A stretch of DNA of 5,379 bases from Roseovarius sp. (GTDB lineage Bacteria; Pseudomonadota; Alphaproteobacteria; Rhodobacterales; Rhodobacteraceae), in contig SLDH01000306.1 in NCBI GenBank assembly GCA_007125415.1, positions 1-5,379 of the forward strand, written 5' to 3'. This document shows, piece after piece, positions 4,950-5,379 of the stretch (its first letter is position 1; each line of letters starts with the position of its first letter). Both the position numbers and the translations under genes were made by a program. The notes below the pieces were generated by a model that was not told the origin of the DNA, searched no databases, and saw only the letters and a program-made list of their open reading frames with translations.

Positions 4950-5379
4950 TCAGTGGCTCCAGAAATAGACAGTGGCGGGCTCGGGCTCCCATACGCGGGC
5001 GTCCTCGATCCCCGGCAGGTTCACAAGCGCCCGGTATTCCGAACCGAAGGCCACATATCGATCGGTTTCGGCCATCACGGCGGGCTTGCAGGCGATGGGA
5101 TCGCGCAGGACGCCAAAGCCGTCTTTCGTGCCCACGACAAAGGTGTAGAACCCGTCCAGATCCTCCAGCCCCGCCTCCAGCGCCTCGCCCAGCGTGCTGC
5201 CCTCGCGCATCTTCCAGGTGAGATAGGCGGCGGCCACTTCCGTATCGTTCTCCGTCTCCACCTCAACGCCCTGCCGCGCCAGCATCCGGCGCAACGCATT
5301 GTGATTGCTGAGCGATCCGTTGTGGACGAGGCACTGGTCCGCGCCGGTCGAGAAGGGATGCGCGCCAAGGGTCGTGACA
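4950..5379 (-). CDS. mgsA: Class II glutamine amidotransferase, N-methylglutamate synthase MgsA, 5' end cut off
   Basis: C-terminal 142 residues of a GlxB-type class II (Ntn) amidotransferase of about 300 residues. The N-terminus, including the expected catalytic Cys after the initiator Met, lies beyond the right edge. The open frame runs to the window edge. It opens with VTTLGAHPFSTGADQCLVHN. The HNG at visible residues 19-21 supplies the oxyanion-hole Asn-Gly of this family, and NDTEVAAAYL (D45) matches the Asp that holds the glutamine amino group in PurF and GFAT. In glutamate synthase the domain releases ammonia from glutamine. In N-methylglutamate synthase it is assumed to handle the gamma-amide (glutamine or gamma-glutamylmethylamide). 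The TGA stop is one base before the mgsB ATG, so the two are probably coupled. An internal TTG (5294) is not the true start. Confidence 0.87.
   Translation of the reverse strand, partial: VTTLGAHPFSTGADQCLVHNGSLSNHNALRRMLARQGVEVETENDTEVAAAYLTWKMREGSTLGEALEAGLEDLDGFYTFVVGTKDGFGVLRDPIACKPAVMAETDRYVAFGSEYRALVNLPGIEDARVWEPEPATVYFWSH
4957..4960 (-). promoter_or_regulatory. Ribosome binding site of mgsB inside the mgsA 3' end
   Basis: GGAG lies within the last codons of mgsA, 8 nt before the mgsB ATG at 4948. It supports coupled translation of the two subunits. Confidence 0.6.

Noticed and set aside
4277..5221. 314-codon open frame on the plus strand
   Set aside because: It is antisense to mgsB and mgsA and of low-complexity Arg/Pro/Ala composition.
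1..5379. Mobile elements, CRISPR arrays, tRNA or rRNA genes, phage genes
   Set aside because: No transposase, spaced direct repeats, cloverleaf sequence or attachment-site duplication was seen on either strand. The content is metabolic and housekeeping genes.

Overview
The window is G+C-rich and densely coded, and all five protein genes lie on the minus strand (read right to left). The protein sequences (class II amidotransferase / GXGXG / FMN glutamate-synthase-like / glutamine-synthetase-like cluster, and a CysRS with an HLGN signature) suggest an alphaproteobacterium, most likely the Rhodobacterales/Roseobacter group. This is inferred from recalled family resemblance, not from a search.

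Right-hand block (about 5379-1497), in transcription order: a 5'-truncated class II glutamine amidotransferase (mgsA/glxB-like), a GXGXG beta-helix protein (mgsB/glxC-like), an FMN-binding glutamate-synthase-like catalytic subunit (mgsC/glxD-like), and a glutamine-synthetase-family ligase (gmaS/glnT-like). mgsA, mgsB and mgsC are separated by 1 and 11 nt, and gmaS follows after 63 nt, so they read as one operon. This is the gene set of the N-methylglutamate pathway, in which GmaS makes gamma-glutamylmethylamide from glutamate, methylamine and ATP, and the three-subunit synthase MgsABC makes N-methylglutamate. The N-methylglutamate dehydrogenase genes (mgdABCD) are not in the window. If present they would probably lie beyond the right edge. 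The operon promoter is also outside.

Spacer (1249-1496): a strong 14-bp inverted repeat follows gmaS. Beyond it comes a candidate promoter and a 13-codon [16 protein letters not shown], with three Cys codons just before its stop. This ORF lies about 90 nt upstream of the cysteinyl-tRNA synthetase gene, and the RNA between them contains mutually exclusive short pairings, one of which covers the cysS ribosome binding site. This resembles an amino-acid attenuation leader for cysS and is the most interesting part of the window.

Left-hand block (1248-1): cysS, cysteinyl-tRNA synthetase, with an intact start and catalytic core. It runs off the left edge before its C-terminus. No mobile elements, tRNA, rRNA or CRISPR were seen.
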